64,000 nt of DNA from Microbacterium sp. LCT-H2 (GCF_001866135.1 NZ_MODW01000001.1:620001-684000), one strand, 5' to 3'. Shown: positions 35,291-44,817, counted from the stretch's first letter. Program-made: numbers and translations. Notes: a model not told the origin generated them from the letters alone.

Positions 35291-36646
35291 ATGGCTTTGT
35301 GGAAGCTGCACGGAAACGGCCGCACCGTCGAGCCCGGCGCCGTCGTCACCCCCGCGGAACGTCTGTCCTGGCCCGCGACCATCGCCATCGGCGCCCAGCA
35401 CGTGGTCGCCATGTTCGGCGCCACGTTCCTCGTGCCGACGCTCACCGGCTTCCCCGTGTCGACCACGCTGCTCTTCAGCGGCATCGGCACGCTGCTCTTC
35501 CTCCTCATCACGAAGAACCAGCTGCCGAGCTACCTCGGCTCCTCGTTCGCCTTCATCGCCCCGATCACCGCGGCCGTCGCGGCGGGCGGCACCGGCTCGG
35601 CTCTCGCGGGCGTGGTCGCGGTGGGCGTGCTCCTGGCGGTCGTCGGTCTCGTCGTGCAGTTCGTCGGCCTGCGCTGGGTCGATGCCCTGATGCCCCCGGT
35701 CGTCGCCGGTGCCATCGTCGCGCTCATCGGCTTCAACCTCGCCCCCACCGCCTGGAGCAACTTCGCGCTCGACCCCGTGACGGCTACGATCACCCTCGTC
35801 GCGATCATCCTCTTCGCCGTGCTCTTCCGGGGCTTCCTCGGCCGGATCTCGATCTTCCTCGGCGTCGCCGTCGGCTTCATCTGGGCCGCGTTCAACGGCT
35901 CGTTCGAGGTGCCCAACCCGCTCCGCGGCGACAAGACCCCCGCCGAGCTCATCGCAGACGCCCCCTGGATCGGCCTCCCGCACTTCCAGTTCCCGGACTT
36001 CGTCGAGCCCGGCACCTGGTCGACCATCGCGATGTTCCTGCCCGTCGTGCTCGTGCTCATCGCGGAGAACGTCGGTCACGTGCGCGGGGTCGCGACCATG
36101 ACCGAAGACCCCGCGATCAACCGTCACACCGGTCGCGCCCTCATCGCCGACGGTGTCGCCACGACCATCGCCGGTGGCTTCGGCGGCTCGGGCACCACGA
36201 CCTACGGCGAGAACATCGGCGTCATGGCCGCGACCCGCGTGTACTCCACCGCCGTGTACTGGGTGGCGGGTCTGTTCGCGATCCTCCTGGCGTTCTCGCC
36301 CAAGGTCGGCGAGGTGTTCAACTCGATCCCCGCGGGCGTGCTCGGCGGGGCGACGACGGCGCTCTACGGCCTCATCGGAATCATCGGCATCAAGATCTGG
36401 GTGGACAGCCGCGTCGACTTCTCGCGTCCGGTCAACCAGTACACCGCAGCGGTGTCCCTTGTGATCGGCATCGCCGGGTTCACGATGCAGCTCGGCGACT
36501 TCGCCTTCGGCGGGATCGTGCTCGGGACGGTCGCGGCGCTGCTCATCTACCACCTGGGCAACCTCATCGCCCGCGCGCGCAAGACGGGCGCCGACGACCC
36601 GAAGCCCCTCGAGCCCGTCGGCCCCCTCGGCGGCGACCCCGCGTAG
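35291..36646 (+). CDS. uraA: Uracil/xanthine permease (NCS2, UraA type)
   Basis: Proton symporter for uracil or a related nucleobase. The 451 residues contain the NCS2 signature GNIGVMAATRVYS-like element (GENIGVMAATRVYS), AQHVVAMFGATFLVP in helix 1 and the substrate-binding ENVGHVRGV. RBS GAGG lies 8 nt before the ATG. It follows purC by 100 bp and may complement nucleotide synthesis, but it has its own leader. Uracil versus xanthine cannot be decided from sequence; the QHVVAMFGA context favours uracil. Confidence 0.87.
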   Translation: MALWKLHGNGRTVEPGAVVTPAERLSWPATIAIGAQHVVAMFGATFLVPTLTGFPVSTTLLFSGIGTLLFLLITKNQLPSYLGSSFAFIAPITAAVAAGGTGSALAGVVAVGVLLAVVGLVVQFVGLRWVDALMPPVVAGAIVALIGFNLAPTAWSNFALDPVTATITLVAIILFAVLFRGFLGRISIFLGVAVGFIWAAFNGSFEVPNPLRGDKTPAELIADAPWIGLPHFQFPDFVEPGTWSTIAMFLPVVLVLIAENVGHVRGVATMTEDPAINRHTGRALIADGVATTIAGGFGGSGTTTYGENIGVMAATRVYSTAVYWVAGLFAILLAFSPKVGEVFNSIPAGVLGGATTALYGLIGIIGIKIWVDSRVDFSRPVNQYTAAVSLVIGIAGFTMQLGDFAFGGIVLGTVAALLIYHLGNLIARARKTGADDPKPLEPVGPLGGDPA

Positions 36647-36667
36647 GTTGCGTCCCGTCCCCTGAAG

Positions 36668-37094
36668 CGTGCGGGACGGCTTTCGCCCCTCCCGCACCCC
36701 GCTGAGGCCCGTTTTCGCACTCCCACCGGGTGTCGGAGGCGTGAGCGAGCCCGGGGCGTTCACGGTCCGGATGGAAAACGCCCCCTCCTCTCACGAGGAG
36801 GGGGCGTTTTCGCGCTCGCACGGCCTTGGTTGGTCGAGTCGCGTGCGGGATCACAAGGGGGCTCTCCCGGGCTGCGGGAGGGCCGGTTTTGCACTCTCCA
36901 GACAGGAACATCATCGCACTCGCACGCGGGATGTTCCCGGGTCGGAGGGGGCGGGATCGAGAACGGGCGTGCCCGGCGGGCGGGAGGACCGTATTCGCAC
37001 TCGCACGCGGGAGGCGCCGCCGGTGTCAGCGGGTGCGGGATCGGAAAGGGGCGTCTGAGGGGTGTGGGAGGGGTGTTTTTGCACTCCGCACGCG
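36668..37094. repeat. Non-coding gap with about four degenerate 64-bp direct repeats
   Basis: The 486 bp between the permease (ends 36646) and the carboxylase gene (ends 37133) hold no convincing gene. Approximate copies at 36668-36731, 36841-36905, 36951-37013 and 37031-37094 share GTGCGGGATC, a G-rich middle, then TTTTGCACTC or TTCGCACTCGCAC. Copies face the same way and are interrupted by the terminator at 36774. They look like a decayed REP-like array. Confidence 0.6.
36774..36811 (+). terminator. Strong terminator downstream of the uracil/xanthine permease
   Basis: Perfect 17-bp stem (GAAAACGCCCCCTCCTC and complement), TCAC loop and GTTTTC 3' side, 128 bp after the stop codon. Confidence 0.85.
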
Positions 37095-37132
37095 AAGGGG
37101 CGGGACGGGACGGGGTGGGCCGGGGGCGGGGG

Positions 37133-38848
37133 TCAGGCGATCGTGGCGAGGAGGGCGTCGGCGGAGAGGGTCGCTCCGGTGTCCGCGCGCGGGGTGAGCG
37201 TGCCGGCGCGGTGCGCGGTGACCGTGGTCTCCATCTTCATCGCGTCGAGCACGGCCACCGGGTCTCCCTCTGCCACCACGGCCCCGTCATCGACGAGCCA
37301 GCGGACGAGCGTGCCCGGCGCGGGAGCCCGCAGCTCGGAGGAATCCGCCGACGGCGCGGGTGCCGCGTCCTCTCCCGCCGGACGGCCGATCCCGGCCAGC
37401 AGCTCCGCGGGCAGACCGAGCATCACGCGGCGGCCGTCGATCTCCACCGGGAACCGCTGCAGCCCGGAGACCGGGGCGACCGCGGGGCGGGGCTGCGCCT
37501 CCAGTACCGGGAGCAGCACGGTCTCGATCCACTGGGTGTGCACGGCGAAGGTCGCGGTCGCGAACGCGGGATCGTCGATGGCGCGGAGGTCGAACGGGAT
37601 CACGGTCGCCGGACCCTCGACGGCGAGCTCACGCAGCGCCCGACGCGCCCGCACGAGGGCCGCGTCCCGGGTGTCCGCGTGCACGATGAGCTTCGCGATC
37701 ATCGAGTCGAACGCGGGCTGCACGGTGTCTCCGGCCTCGATGCCGCTGTCCCACCGCACGCCGGGTCCACCGGGGATCCGCAGGCCGTCCACCCGTCCGG
37801 GGCTGGGCAGGAATCCACGGCCGGGGTCTTCGGCGTTGATGCGGAACTCGAACGCATGCCCGGTCGGCGCCGGGGTCTCGGTGAACGACGGCCCCTCGCC
37901 GAACGCGATGCGGAACTGCTCGCGGACGAGGTCGGTCCCGGTGACCTCCTCGGTCACGGGGTGCTCGACCTGCAGCCGGGTGTTCACCTCGAGGAACGAG
38001 ATCGTGCCGTCCGCGGCGAGGAGGAACTCGACCGTGCCGGCGCCGCGGTACTGCACCTCGGCGCAGATCGCCCGTGCCGCGTCGTGGAACGCCGTCCGCT
38101 GCGCCTCCGTGAGACCGGGCGCAGGAGCCTCCTCGATGAGCTTCTGGTTGCGGCGCTGCATCGAGCAGTCGCGGTCGCCCACGACGACCACGCCGCCGCG
38201 CCCGTCGCCGAGCACCTGGACCTCGATGTGCCGCGGGCTCTCCAGGAAGCGCTCCACGAAGCACTCCCCGCGACCGAACGCGGCGGTCGCCTCGCGGGTG
38301 GCCGCGTCGAACGCGTCGGCGACCTCCGCCAGCTCGCGGACGACCTTGAGCCCGCGACCTCCCCCGCCGAACGCGGCCTTGATCGCGATGGGCAGGCCGT
38401 GCTCCTCGGCGAACGCCACCGCCTCCTGCGGCCCGGACAGCGGCTGATCCGTGCCCGCGGCGAGCGGAGCCCCCACGCGCTGCGCGATCCGGCGCGCGGT
38501 CATCTTGTCGCCCAGCGCGTCGATGCTCTCCGGCGAGGGTCCGATCCAGACGAGTCCGGCGTCCTCGACGGCTCGCGCGAACGCGGCGCTCTCGGAGAGG
38601 AAGCCGTAGCCCGGGTGCACGGCGTCCGCGCCGCTGCGGCGGGCCGCGTCGATCAGCGCCTCGACCGACAGATACGTCGTCGCCGCGGTGTCGCCGCCGA
38701 GGCCGATCGCCTCGTCCGCGAGCCGCACGTGCAGGGCATCCGCGTCCTGATCGGCGTAGACGGCGACCGACGTGTAGCCGGCCTCCGCGCACGCGCGGAT
38801 CACGCGGACCGCGATCTCGCCGCGGTTGGCGATCAGCACAGAGGTCAT
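37133..38848 (-). CDS. Biotin carboxylase with C-terminal biotinyl carrier domain
   Basis: ATP-dependent carboxylation of its own biotin. The 571 residues contain a biotin carboxylase domain (about 1-450; ATP-grasp GGGGRGLKV, RLQVEHPVTEE, MQRRNQKLIEEAP) and a biotinyl domain (about 500-571) with AMKMET (Lys is the biotin site). It closes a 5-oxoproline operon and its ATG overlaps the pxpBC stop (ATGA), with AAGGAG before it. It is shorter than acetyl/propionyl-CoA carboxylase alpha chains that carry a BT domain, and no carboxyltransferase lies here. With the AHS1/AHS2 domains of pxpBC it recreates the parts list of urea carboxylase; the acceptor is unknown. Confidence 0.88.
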   Translation of the reverse strand: MTSVLIANRGEIAVRVIRACAEAGYTSVAVYADQDADALHVRLADEAIGLGGDTAATTYLSVEALIDAARRSGADAVHPGYGFLSESAAFARAVEDAGLVWIGPSPESIDALGDKMTARRIAQRVGAPLAAGTDQPLSGPQEAVAFAEEHGLPIAIKAAFGGGGRGLKVVRELAEVADAFDAATREATAAFGRGECFVERFLESPRHIEVQVLGDGRGGVVVVGDRDCSMQRRNQKLIEEAPAPGLTEAQRTAFHDAARAICAEVQYRGAGTVEFLLAADGTISFLEVNTRLQVEHPVTEEVTGTDLVREQFRIAFGEGPSFTETPAPTGHAFEFRINAEDPGRGFLPSPGRVDGLRIPGGPGVRWDSGIEAGDTVQPAFDSMIAKLIVHADTRDAALVRARRALRELAVEGPATVIPFDLRAIDDPAFATATFAVHTQWIETVLLPVLEAQPRPAVAPVSGLQRFPVEIDGRRVMLGLPAELLAGIGRPAGEDAAPAPSADSSELRAPAPGTLVRWLVDDGAVVAEGDPVAVLDAMKMETTVTAHRAGTLTPRADTGATLSADALLATIA

Positions 38849-40395
38849 GAGGTCTCCTTGACGGTGAAGCGCACCCGCACACCCGGCGGAAGCTGGGCGG
38901 CGAGATCGAGGCTGCGATCGGTGAGGGCACCGATGATGGGATAGCCGCCGGTGAGCGGATGATCGGGGAGGAAGAGCACGGGCTGACCGTCCGGCGGCAC
39001 CTGGATGGCCCCGGTCACGGCACCTTCGCTCGGCAGCTCGCCGCCGACCGCGCGTTCCAGGGGCACGTCGCCGTGCAGGCGGATGCCCACCCGATCCGAG
39101 CGCGGCGTGACCGTCCACTCCTGCGCGGTGAGCGCCTCGACGCCGGCGGCCGTGAACCAGTCGTCGCGCGGGCCGAGCGTGATCTCCAGCGAGGCCAGCT
39201 CCCCGGATGCGGGAAGCGCGCGCGGCACCGGGTCCGGCTCGACGGCCGACACGGCGGCAGCCCCGATCGGAATGAGATCACCCGCGGTCAGCGGCGCGGG
39301 ACCCAGCCCGGCGAGCGTGTCGGTCGCGCGGCTGTCGAGCGCCGCCGCCGGAGCGAAGCCGCCGCGGACGGCGATCACGGACCGGAGACCGCGCTCGGGA
39401 TGGCCCAGCGTGAGCTCGTCGCCGTCGACGGTCGCGAACGGCACCCCGGGGAGGAGCGTGCGCTCGATGCCGTCGATGTCGGTGAGCGTGAGCGAGCCCG
39501 TGGCCCCGGTGACGGCGGCGACGCCTGCGCCGTGGAAGCGCAGCACGGCCCCACCGACGCTCTCCAGCACAGCCGCGGCCGGCGTGTTGCCCACGGCCCG
39601 GTTCGCCGCGCGCATCGCGACGCGGTCGGCGACGCCGGAGGCCGAGACGCCCAGCGCCGCGAAACCGGGGCGTCCCGCGTCCTGCACGAGGAGCTGCAGC
39701 GACGGTCGCACGACCTCGACCGCCGGACCGTCCCCGCGACGGGCGACCCGCGTCGCGTCGGCCGCTGCCGGCGACGCTGCGACCGACTCCCGCTCCGCAC
39801 GCACGAAGCGCACGCGGCGACCCGGGGCGAGCAGAGCCGGCGGGTCGCGGTCGATGTCCCACATCTCCAGGGCGGTCCGTCCGATGAGCTGCCAGCCGCC
39901 CGGACTCTCCCGCGGATACACACCGCTGAACGCTCCGGCGAGCGCGACGGAGCCGGCGGGCACCCGGGTGCGGGGCGACGACCGCCGCGGCACGTCGAAG
40001 AGGGGATCGCCGCTCACGGCATAGCCGAAGCCGGGAGCGAAGCCGGAGAAGGCGACCCGCCAGTCGGCGGCGAGGTGACGGGCCACCAGCTCCTCCGCCG
40101 AGACGTCGAGGAGCGCGGCCACCTCATCCAGATCCTCCCCGTCGTAGCGGACCGGGATGGTGACCTCGCCCGCATCGGGCAGCGCCGCGGCATCGACCTC
40201 GGTCGCGGCGAGCGTCTCGGCCAGCGCGGCGGCGGAGGTGCGGTGCGGGTCGAAGCGCACGAGCACGGTGCGGGCACCGGGGATGCGCTCCAGGACACCG
40301 GGCACGTCGCTCCATGCGAGGTTCAGCCGCATGGCCTGCTCGAGGTCGTCCGCCTCGACGAGCAGCGCGCTGTCGGAGGCCGTGAGGATGCGCAT
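38845..40395 (-). CDS. pxpBC: Fused 5-oxoprolinase subunits B and C (KipI-KipA type)
   Basis: ATP-dependent opening of 5-oxoproline (with PxpA) to glutamate. The 516-residue chain joins PxpB/KipI (about 1-205; FSGFAPGFGYAVSGDPLFDVPRR; PGGWQLIGRT) to PxpC/KipA (about 220-516; VQDAGRPGFAALGVSASG, GVADRVAMRAANRAVGN; FLPDHPLTGGYPIIG), as AHS1 then AHS2 domains. In many bacteria they are separate genes. Start at 40395 overlaps the upstream stop by one base; stop overlaps the biotin carboxylase start. Confidence 0.9.
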   Translation of the reverse strand: MRILTASDSALLVEADDLEQAMRLNLAWSDVPGVLERIPGARTVLVRFDPHRTSAAALAETLAATEVDAAALPDAGEVTIPVRYDGEDLDEVAALLDVSAEELVARHLAADWRVAFSGFAPGFGYAVSGDPLFDVPRRSSPRTRVPAGSVALAGAFSGVYPRESPGGWQLIGRTALEMWDIDRDPPALLAPGRRVRFVRAERESVAASPAAADATRVARRGDGPAVEVVRPSLQLLVQDAGRPGFAALGVSASGVADRVAMRAANRAVGNTPAAAVLESVGGAVLRFHGAGVAAVTGATGSLTLTDIDGIERTLLPGVPFATVDGDELTLGHPERGLRSVIAVRGGFAPAAALDSRATDTLAGLGPAPLTAGDLIPIGAAAVSAVEPDPVPRALPASGELASLEITLGPRDDWFTAAGVEALTAQEWTVTPRSDRVGIRLHGDVPLERAVGGELPSEGAVTGAIQVPPDGQPVLFLPDHPLTGGYPIIGALTDRSLDLAAQLPPGVRVRFTVKETS

Positions 40396-41195
40396 CAGAC
40401 CCGGTACTCCGCATCCGGCACATCGGTGACGAACATGTACCCCGGGGCGTGGGTGACGGCGAACGGCGGCTTCGACGCCATGATCGCCGCCTGCGGGGTC
40501 ACGCCGCACGCCCAGAACACGGGGACCTCGCCGGGGCGGATCTCGGGGGCGTCGCCGAAGTCCGGCGCCATCACATCGGCGATGCCGAGCGACGCCGGGT
40601 CGCCGATGTGCACCGGCGCACCGTGCACCGCCGGGGTGCGCCCGGAGATCTGCACGGCATCGGCCACGCGGTCCGCGGCGATCGGACGCATCGAGACCAC
40701 CATCTCGCCGCGCAGCCGTCCGGCCGGGGTGCAGTCCACCGCCGTGCGGTACATCGGCACGTTGCGTCCGAGCTCCTGATGACGGATCGGGATCCCGGCC
40801 TCGACGAGCCCCGTCTCGAACGTGAAGCTGCAGCCGATGAGGAAGGCGACGAGGTCGGGATGCTCGTCCCACGCCGCCGTCGCGTCGGACACCTCCTCCA
40901 CGAGCTCGCCGTCCCGCCAGATGCGGTACCGCCCGATGTCGGTGCGGATGTCGCTGCCCGGCGCGAGCCGCGACTCCACCTCCCCCTGCTCGATCACCTC
41001 GAGGACGGGGCAGGGCTTCGGGTTGCGCTGCGCGTAGAGGAGGGTCTCGAAGGCCCAGTCCGCTGGCACCGCGATGAGGTTCGCCTGGGTCAGCCCCGGG
41101 GCGACGCCGCTGGTCGGGGCGGAGTGGCCGGCGCGGTGCGCCGCACGGGCGGCGCGGGCGTCGACGAGCTGGGCGGGAGTCGCGAGCACGGCCAT
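40395..41195 (-). CDS. DUF1445 putative hydro-lyase (YcsI type)
   Basis: Member of the DUF1445 family that includes mammalian D-glutamate cyclase (which makes 5-oxo-D-proline) and Bacillus YcsI. Its 266 residues show [24 protein letters not shown] and [12 protein letters not shown], the family's conserved blocks. Its place between pxpA and pxpBC matches B. subtilis ycsF-ycsG-ycsI-kipI-kipA, supporting a function in oxoproline/D-glutamate metabolism. The 1-bp gap and TGATG junctions indicate coupling to both neighbours. Confidence 0.85.
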   Translation of the reverse strand: MAVLATPAQLVDARAARAAHRAGHSAPTSGVAPGLTQANLIAVPADWAFETLLYAQRNPKPCPVLEVIEQGEVESRLAPGSDIRTDIGRYRIWRDGELVEEVSDATAAWDEHPDLVAFLIGCSFTFETGLVEAGIPIRHQELGRNVPMYRTAVDCTPAGRLRGEMVVSMRPIAADRVADAVQISGRTPAVHGAPVHIGDPASLGIADVMAPDFGDAPEIRPGEVPVFWACGVTPQAAIMASKPPFAVTHAPGYMFVTDVPDAEYRV

Positions 41196-41196
41196 G

Positions 41197-41961
41197 TCAG
41201 GCTCCGGCGAACGGGGCGATCGTGATGCCCTCCGCCTGCAGCAGGCGCTTCGTCTCCGCGGCCATCGCCACCGAGCCCGGGCTGTCACCGTGAACGCAGA
41301 TCGACTGCGCGGACACGGCCACATCGGTGCCGTCGATCGCCCGGATCACGCCGTCCGCGGCCAGGCGCACCATCCGCTCGGCCACCGCGGTGGGGTCATG
41401 CAGCACGGCCCCCGCCTCGGAGCGGGAGACGAGCTGACCGTCCGGCTGATAGGCCCGATCGGCGAAGGCCTCCGCGGCGACCGCGAGCCCTGCCCGCTCG
41501 GCGACGTCGAGCACGACGCCGCCGGCGAGACCGAGCAGCACGAGCGAGGGGTCGATCGCCTTGATGGCCGCCACGACGTCCTTCGACTGCCGCTCATCGC
41601 GGGCGATGGTGTTGTAGAGCGCCCCGTGCGGCTTGACGTAGGAGACCCGCCCGCCGACCGCCGCGGTGAGCCCGAGGAGCGCACCGAGCTGGTACTCCAC
41701 GTGCGCCTGCAGCGTGGCCGAGTCGATGTCGACCTTCGTGCGCCCGAAGTTCTCGTAGTCGCGGTACCCGGGGTGGGCGCCGATCACGACGCCGCCGGCG
41801 ACGGCCGCGGCCAGGGTCTCCCGGATCCCCTCCGGGCTGCCCGCGTGGAACCCGCACGACACGTTCGCGCTCGTGACGATCTCGAGCATGCTCGCGTCGT
41901 CGCTGACGATCCGGTCGGGGACGTTCTCGCCGAGGTCCGAGTTCAGGTCGATGGTCGCCAT
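41197..41961 (-). CDS. pxpA: 5-oxoprolinase subunit A (LamB/YcsF family)
   Basis: Catalytic-pair subunit of ATP-dependent 5-oxoprolinase, acting with PxpBC. 254 residues with the family N-terminus [31 protein letters not shown] and [10 protein letters not shown] (metal/substrate residues). One base separates it from the NRAMP gene upstream and one from the DUF1445 gene downstream, so the five genes form one tight operon starting at 43240. Confidence 0.94.
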   Translation of the reverse strand: MATIDLNSDLGENVPDRIVSDDASMLEIVTSANVSCGFHAGSPEGIRETLAAAVAGGVVIGAHPGYRDYENFGRTKVDIDSATLQAHVEYQLGALLGLTAAVGGRVSYVKPHGALYNTIARDERQSKDVVAAIKAIDPSLVLLGLAGGVVLDVAERAGLAVAAEAFADRAYQPDGQLVSRSEAGAVLHDPTAVAERMVRLAADGVIRAIDGTDVAVSAQSICVHGDSPGSVAMAAETKRLLQAEGITIAPFAGA

Positions 41962-41962
41962 G

Positions 41963-43240
41963 TCACGCTCCGATTCCGAGGAAGGCGAAGATGGGGCCGA
42001 TCGAGACGGCGCCCATGTACCAGGTGAGCGCGGTCACGACGGTGCCCGCGATGAGCAGCCACATCGGGTACTTCCGGTCGCCGAGCAGGTCGCGGCGGAA
42101 CCAGCCGATGTACATGAACACCGTCAGCCCGATGGGGAGGATCAGGCCGTTGAAACCGCCGACGAAGACGAGGATCGCGGCCGGGGCCGTGCCGATCGCC
42201 AGGTAGACCGCCAGCGACACGACGATGAACGCGACGGTGGCGAGCTGCAGCGGCCAGCCCCCGCGGAGCTTGGCGGTGAACGTCGAGAGGAAGGTCGCCG
42301 ACGTGTACGCGGCACCGATGACCGAGCTGATCGCGGCGGCCCAGAAGATCGCGCCGAAGATCCGCAGACCGGCGTCGCCGAGGACCGCACCGAACGCCTG
42401 CCCGGCCGGGTTGGCGGCCTGCGAGGAGAGGTCGAGCGCCACGCCGGAGGCCACCACGCCGAGGATCGCGAGGAACAGCACGTAGCGCATGATGCCGGTG
42501 ACCAGGATGCCGTTGGCGGCGGCGCGCATGACGGGCTTCGCGTACTGCGGGCCCACGTGACCGGAGTCGAGGTAGCGGTGGGCGCCGGAGTAGGTGATGT
42601 AGCCGCCGACCGTGCCGCCGACGATCGTCGTGATGGTGGCGAAGTTGAGCTGGTCGGGCACGAAGGTCTGCCGCAGCGCGTCGCCGATGGGCGGCTGGGC
42701 GATGAGGGCGACGACGAGGGTCATCACGATCATGCCGACGCCGAGGACGATGAGGACGACGTCCATCACCTTGCCGGCCTTCTTCACGAGGAAGATGATG
42801 ATCGCGAGGGCCGCCGTGAGCGCGCCGCCGAGCTTCGGGTCGATGCCGAGGAGGGCGTTCAGGCCCAGGCCGCCGCCGGCGATGTTGCCGATGTTGAACG
42901 CGAGCCCGCCGATGACGACGAGGACGGCGATGACGTGGCCGGAGAAGGGGATGGCGCTGTTGGCGAGCTCGCCGGCGCGCTTGCCGGACGAGGTGATCAT
43001 CCGCCAGATGTTCAGCTGGACCGCGATGTCGACGAGGATCGACACGAGGATCGCGAACGCGAACGCGGCCCCCATCTGGGCGGTAAACGTCGCGGTCTGG
43101 GTGATGAAGCCGGGGCCGATGGCGCTCGTGGCCATGAGGAAGATGGCGCCGATGACGGCACTGCGGCCGGCGCGCTTCTTCGCGTGGGCGGCGCGGGCTT
43201 CGTCCTCGGGGGTGAGGGCGGGGGCGGACTGCTCGGACAT
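41963..43240 (-). CDS. NRAMP-family transporter (YcsG type)
   Basis: 425-residue membrane protein of the NRAMP fold with about 11 hydrophobic segments. The helix-1 metal motif of canonical MntH (DPGN) is replaced by [14 protein letters not shown], as in YcsG-like members, so ordinary divalent metal transport is doubtful; import of an organic substrate linked to oxoproline is possible. The ATG at 43240 is chosen because the protein then starts with the soluble tail, though the Shine-Dalgarno is weak; the frame is open 25 codons further through the operator. It is first gene of the pxp operon. Confidence 0.82.
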   Translation of the reverse strand: MSEQSAPALTPEDEARAAHAKKRAGRSAVIGAIFLMATSAIGPGFITQTATFTAQMGAAFAFAILVSILVDIAVQLNIWRMITSSGKRAGELANSAIPFSGHVIAVLVVIGGLAFNIGNIAGGGLGLNALLGIDPKLGGALTAALAIIIFLVKKAGKVMDVVLIVLGVGMIVMTLVVALIAQPPIGDALRQTFVPDQLNFATITTIVGGTVGGYITYSGAHRYLDSGHVGPQYAKPVMRAAANGILVTGIMRYVLFLAILGVVASGVALDLSSQAANPAGQAFGAVLGDAGLRIFGAIFWAAAISSVIGAAYTSATFLSTFTAKLRGGWPLQLATVAFIVVSLAVYLAIGTAPAAILVFVGGFNGLILPIGLTVFMYIGWFRRDLLGDRKYPMWLLIAGTVVTALTWYMGAVSIGPIFAFLGIGA

Positions 43241-43301
43241 AGGGGGGTCCCATCGTCGTTGGTGGGTGTCGGGTGACCCCCAGTGTAGAACGGACAGAAC
43301 C

Positions 43302-43318
43302 TGATTGTTCAACAATCA
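43302..43318. promoter_or_regulatory. GntR operator in the divergent promoter
   Basis: TGATTGTT-C-AACAATCA is a perfect 8-bp-arm palindrome of the FadR/GntR type. On the minus strand it overlaps a -35-like TTGAAC (43307-43312), with a -10-like TACACT at 43282-43287. It would let the regulator repress the pxp operon. Confidence 0.75.
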
Positions 43319-43400
43319 TGTTTCCGTCGTGCTACAGCGCGGTTGCTTTCGTGTGATCATCGGCACGATCTCCCGCACCGACCGCCCCTACGATGAAGGC

Positions 43401-44057
43401 ATGAACCAGCAGGGCCCGCTCGCCGACGTGCTCCGTCAGCGCATCATCGACGGCGACGTCGCCCCGGGCTCCCGGCTGTCGGAGTCGTCTCTGGCCGAGA
43501 GCTTCGACGTGTCGCGCAACACCCTGCGCGAGGCGTTCCGGGTGCTCGCGGAACAGGGGCTCGTCGCGCACATCCCGCACCGCGGCGTCTCGGTGGCCTC
43601 TCCCTCGATCGCCGACGTCATCGACATCTACCGCGCTCGCCGCGTCATCGAGTGCACGGCCCTCCGGCAGTCCGAGCCCGAGCACCCGGCCGTGCAGCGC
43701 ATGACCGACGCGGTCGCCGCGGCCGAGGCCGCCGTCGCCGGTGTCTCGACAGACGACGCCTCCGCGTGGCGCGCGGTCGGCAGCGCGAACATGGCGTTCC
43801 ACGTCGCCCTCGTCGATCTCGCCGACAGCCCGCGTCTCGCCCGCACCTACCGGAACGTCGCGGCGGAGCTGCGGCTCGCGTTCCTCAAGATCGACGACCC
43901 CCGCGCCCTGCACGAGCCTTTCGTCCGGAAGAACCGCGCCGTCCTCGACACCTTCCTCACCCGCGGCGCGGAGGCCGGCGCGGCGGAGCTGGAGCGGTAC
44001 CTCGTGCAGTCGGAGCGGGTCGTGCTCGGCGCGTTCGCGCGGATGCAGCTCGACTGA
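43401..44057 (+). CDS. GntR-family regulator (FCD type) of the pxp operon
   Basis: 218-residue regulator with a winged helix (DVLRQRIIDGDVAPGSRLSESSLAESFDVSRNTLREAFRVL-type region, about 9-75) and an FCD effector domain (about 85-210) with His-rich metal/ligand site (MAFHVALVDL; HEPFVRKNRAVLD). Its neighbours suggest it senses oxoproline or a related acid; B. subtilis uses the unrelated KipR in the equivalent place. TACGAT 6 nt before the ATG indicates leaderless transcription, deciding the start at 43401 rather than upstream codons. Confidence 0.87.
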   Translation: MNQQGPLADVLRQRIIDGDVAPGSRLSESSLAESFDVSRNTLREAFRVLAEQGLVAHIPHRGVSVASPSIADVIDIYRARRVIECTALRQSEPEHPAVQRMTDAVAAAEAAVAGVSTDDASAWRAVGSANMAFHVALVDLADSPRLARTYRNVAAELRLAFLKIDDPRALHEPFVRKNRAVLDTFLTRGAEAGAAELERYLVQSERVVLGAFARMQLD

Positions 44058-44067
44058 GCGCTGCGGC

Positions 44068-44736
44068 TCAGGACGCGTCGATCCGCAGCGCCGCCGTCGC
44101 CCGCGGCCGGGGTTCGCCCTCGTGCGGTGTCGGCACACCTGGCAGGGTGGCTGTCGGCTCCGGCAGGCCGTACCGCCGGTGCAGCCAGCGCCGCGCGTCC
44201 TCGAGCGGATACGTGTCGCCGAAGACGCAGTACTTCACGAACACCCCCTCCAGGGTGCTGCGGAGCATGACCTCCTCCAGGGCCGGGTCTTCGGCGCCTC
44301 GGGCGCGGAAGACGGCGCGCACGGCATCCTCCGCCGCCGTCGCGCCGTCGGCGTAGCGCTGCTCCGATTCCGCGAACAGCCGATGGGTGAGCGGCTGCTG
44401 CTGCATGGCGAGCACCGCACGCTGCAGCGGCATCGCGAAGGCCGTCGCCCCGATCGCCCCGTCGATGATCGCGGCGAGCACCTCGTCGGGCGTCCCCTGC
44501 ACCTGCGCGAACCCCAGCACCGTCTCGAACCACCGGTCGATCACGGCGCCGATGAGCTGATCCTTGCCGCCGAAGTGATAGTTCACCAACCCCTGGGCGA
44601 CACCGGCGCGACGCGTGATCTCGGCGATGCCCGCCCCGGCGACGCCGCGTTCGCTGAACACCTCGATCGCCGCCTGGAGAATGGTCTCCTTGGCACGCTC
44701 GCGCGCCAGACGATTCTGCGCATCCGATCGCGCCAT
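44068..44736 (-). CDS. TetR-family transcriptional regulator
   Basis: 222 residues with TetR helix-turn-helix (ILQAAIEVFSERGVAGAGIAEITRRAGVAQGLVNYHFGGKDQL, about 18-60 by blocks) and a helical ligand domain. It is convergent with gntR (10 bp apart) and has no obvious adjacent target. A palindrome overlapping its own -35 region implies autoregulation. GGAGG lies 10 nt before the ATG. Confidence 0.86.
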   Translation of the reverse strand: MARSDAQNRLARERAKETILQAAIEVFSERGVAGAGIAEITRRAGVAQGLVNYHFGGKDQLIGAVIDRWFETVLGFAQVQGTPDEVLAAIIDGAIGATAFAMPLQRAVLAMQQQPLTHRLFAESEQRYADGATAAEDAVRAVFRARGAEDPALEEVMLRSTLEGVFVKYCVFGDTYPLEDARRWLHRRYGLPEPTATLPGVPTPHEGEPRPRATAALRIDAS

Positions 44737-44803
44737 GCGGTGTCCACCTCCCGGGTCGTCCGGCGGAATTCCCTCACGGGCCGTCTCGGGATAGATTAAT
44801 CAC

Positions 44804-44817
44804 TGAATGCTCGTTCA
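44804..44817. promoter_or_regulatory. Candidate TetR operator
   Basis: TGAATGCTCGTTCA has arms matching at 5 of 6 positions around a CT centre. It overlaps a minus-strand TTGAAC likely to be the -35 of the tetR gene. Confidence 0.5.

Noticed and set aside
36668..37094. Repeats considered as a CRISPR array
   Set aside because: Units are only loosely conserved, spacing is irregular, an ordinary terminator lies within, and no cas gene is near.
36830..38944. Open frame through the 36.7-37.1 kb repeats and into accC antisense
   Set aside because: Repeated RTRTRE-like translation arises from the DNA repeats, followed by antisense of the carboxylase gene; no start signals.
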